Source: Alphaproteobacteria bacterium
GTDB lineage: Bacteria > Pseudomonadota > Alphaproteobacteria > Caulobacterales > Maricaulaceae
Length of the DNA stretch: 5,827 bases
Assembly (NCBI GenBank): GCA_030428405.1
Contig: JAUIEH010000200.1
Location: forward strand, 1 to 5,827
Direction of reading: 5' to 3'
Of this stretch, positions 5,417 to 5,827 are shown piece after piece. The position numbers and the translations under genes were made by a program. The notes under the pieces were generated by a model. The model did no database searches. It was not told the origin of the DNA and saw only the letters and a program-made list of their open reading frames with translations. Positions within the stretch are counted from its first letter, which is position 1. Each line of letters opens with the position of its first letter.

Positions 5417-5827
5417 ATGCGGACATTCCTGACAACCACGGCCGGCGTGTTCGTCGGTCTCTTGCTGTTCGTCATCATCGCTCCGTTTCTTCTGATCGGC
5501 GTCATCGCCGCACTCGCTTCGGCCGGCGGCCCGGAACCCGTCGGAGCAAATGTCGTCATCGCGCTCGATTTGCGCGGCGAGTTCGTCGACCAGCCCGACG
5601 GCGCTTTCGGCGTCAGCGATGACCGCACGATCATCGATCTTGTTTCCGGCCTTGAGCGCGCGCGCAGGGACGAGCGCGTGCGCGGCCTATTCATCCGCGG
5701 GAGCGAGGGCGGGCTCTCTCCAGCGCAAGCCGAAGAAATGCATGACGCCGTCCAGCGCTTCCGCGACAGCGGGCGGTTTGTCATCGCCCACTCGCAAGGG
5801 TTCGAGAGCCCCTCCTTCTCGGCCTAT
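5417..5827 (+). CDS. sppA: Signal peptide peptidase SppA, S49 family, 67K type (N-terminal part)
   Basis: SppA is an inner-membrane serine protease with a Ser-Lys dyad that degrades cleaved signal peptides. The visible 137 residues start with an N-terminal membrane anchor (about 10-35). A periplasmic domain then begins with N-V-V-I-A-L-D-L-R-G-E-F (45-56). S-D-D-R-T-I-I-D-L-V-S-G-L-E-R-A-R-R-D-E-R-V-R is the usual SppA segment that follows (67-89, with G90), then G-L-F-I-R-G-S-E-G-G-L-S-P-A-Q-A-E-E-M (90-108), and F-V-I-A-H-S-Q-G-F near the edge. The catalytic Lys and Ser of the E. coli enzyme lie further downstream (Lys209, Ser409), so activity cannot be judged here. The start at 5417 has only a purine-rich GAGAGAG upstream rather than a good Shine-Dalgarno, but it opens directly into the membrane anchor. 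The gene is cut by the window edge and is probably unrelated in function to the Ton operon. Confidence 0.9.
   Translation, partial: MRTFLTTTAGVFVGLLLFVIIAPFLLIGVIAALASAGGPEPVGANVVIALDLRGEFVDQPDGAFGVSDDRTIIDLVSGLERARRDERVRGLFIRGSEGGLSPAQAEEMHDAVQRFRDSGRFVIAHSQGFESPSFSAY

Noticed and set aside
5353..5784. Minus-strand frame opposite sppA
   Set aside because: Ser/Arg/Pro-rich low-quality shadow of sppA with no recognisable motif.

Overview
The window looks like part of a chromosome from a GC-rich alphaproteobacterium. The likeliest placement is the Caulobacterales/Maricaulales/Hyphomonadales side of the class. I infer this from base composition, from promoter-like sites resembling the Caulobacter housekeeping consensus, and from the gene content. 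No 16S gene or species-level marker is present, so the placement is tentative. No phage, transposon, CRISPR or defence genes are visible.

Positions 1-4687 hold seven tightly packed genes on the minus strand. In transcription order they are: a secreted coiled-coil DUF3450 protein (4687-3905), a TtpC-like MotA/TolQ/ExbB protein with a large periplasmic N-terminal region (3894-2503), ExbB (2487-1954), two tandem ExbD paralogues (1948-1529 and 1514-1110), a short TonB (1067-417), and a secreted TPR-like protein cut by the window edge (361-1). Gaps are 5 to 55 nt, which suggests one operon. The set matches the TonB2/TtpC type of energy-transducing system. ExbB and ExbD use the proton-motive force, TonB carries the energy across the periplasm to outer-membrane receptors, and the TtpC-like, DUF3450 and TPR proteins are accessory partners. 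Two ExbD genes next to one ExbB and one TtpC-like gene is the notable variation.

Positions 4688-4995 hold no credible gene. They probably contain the operon leader, but I could not find a convincing promoter. Positions 4996-5275 carry two divergent tRNA genes, tRNA-Gln(UUG) on the minus strand and tRNA-Pro(CGG) on the plus strand, separated by 129 nt with a candidate promoter for each. A terminator-like hairpin lies just 5' of tRNA-Gln.

From 5417 to the right edge, on the plus strand, is the N-terminal part of a membrane-anchored signal peptide peptidase of the SppA (S49) family.

I found no clearly new system. The points most worth checking are the near-identical 59-bp segment shared by the otherwise diverged exbD genes, the hairpin in the tRNA-Gln leader, and the roles of the DUF3450 and TPR accessory genes.
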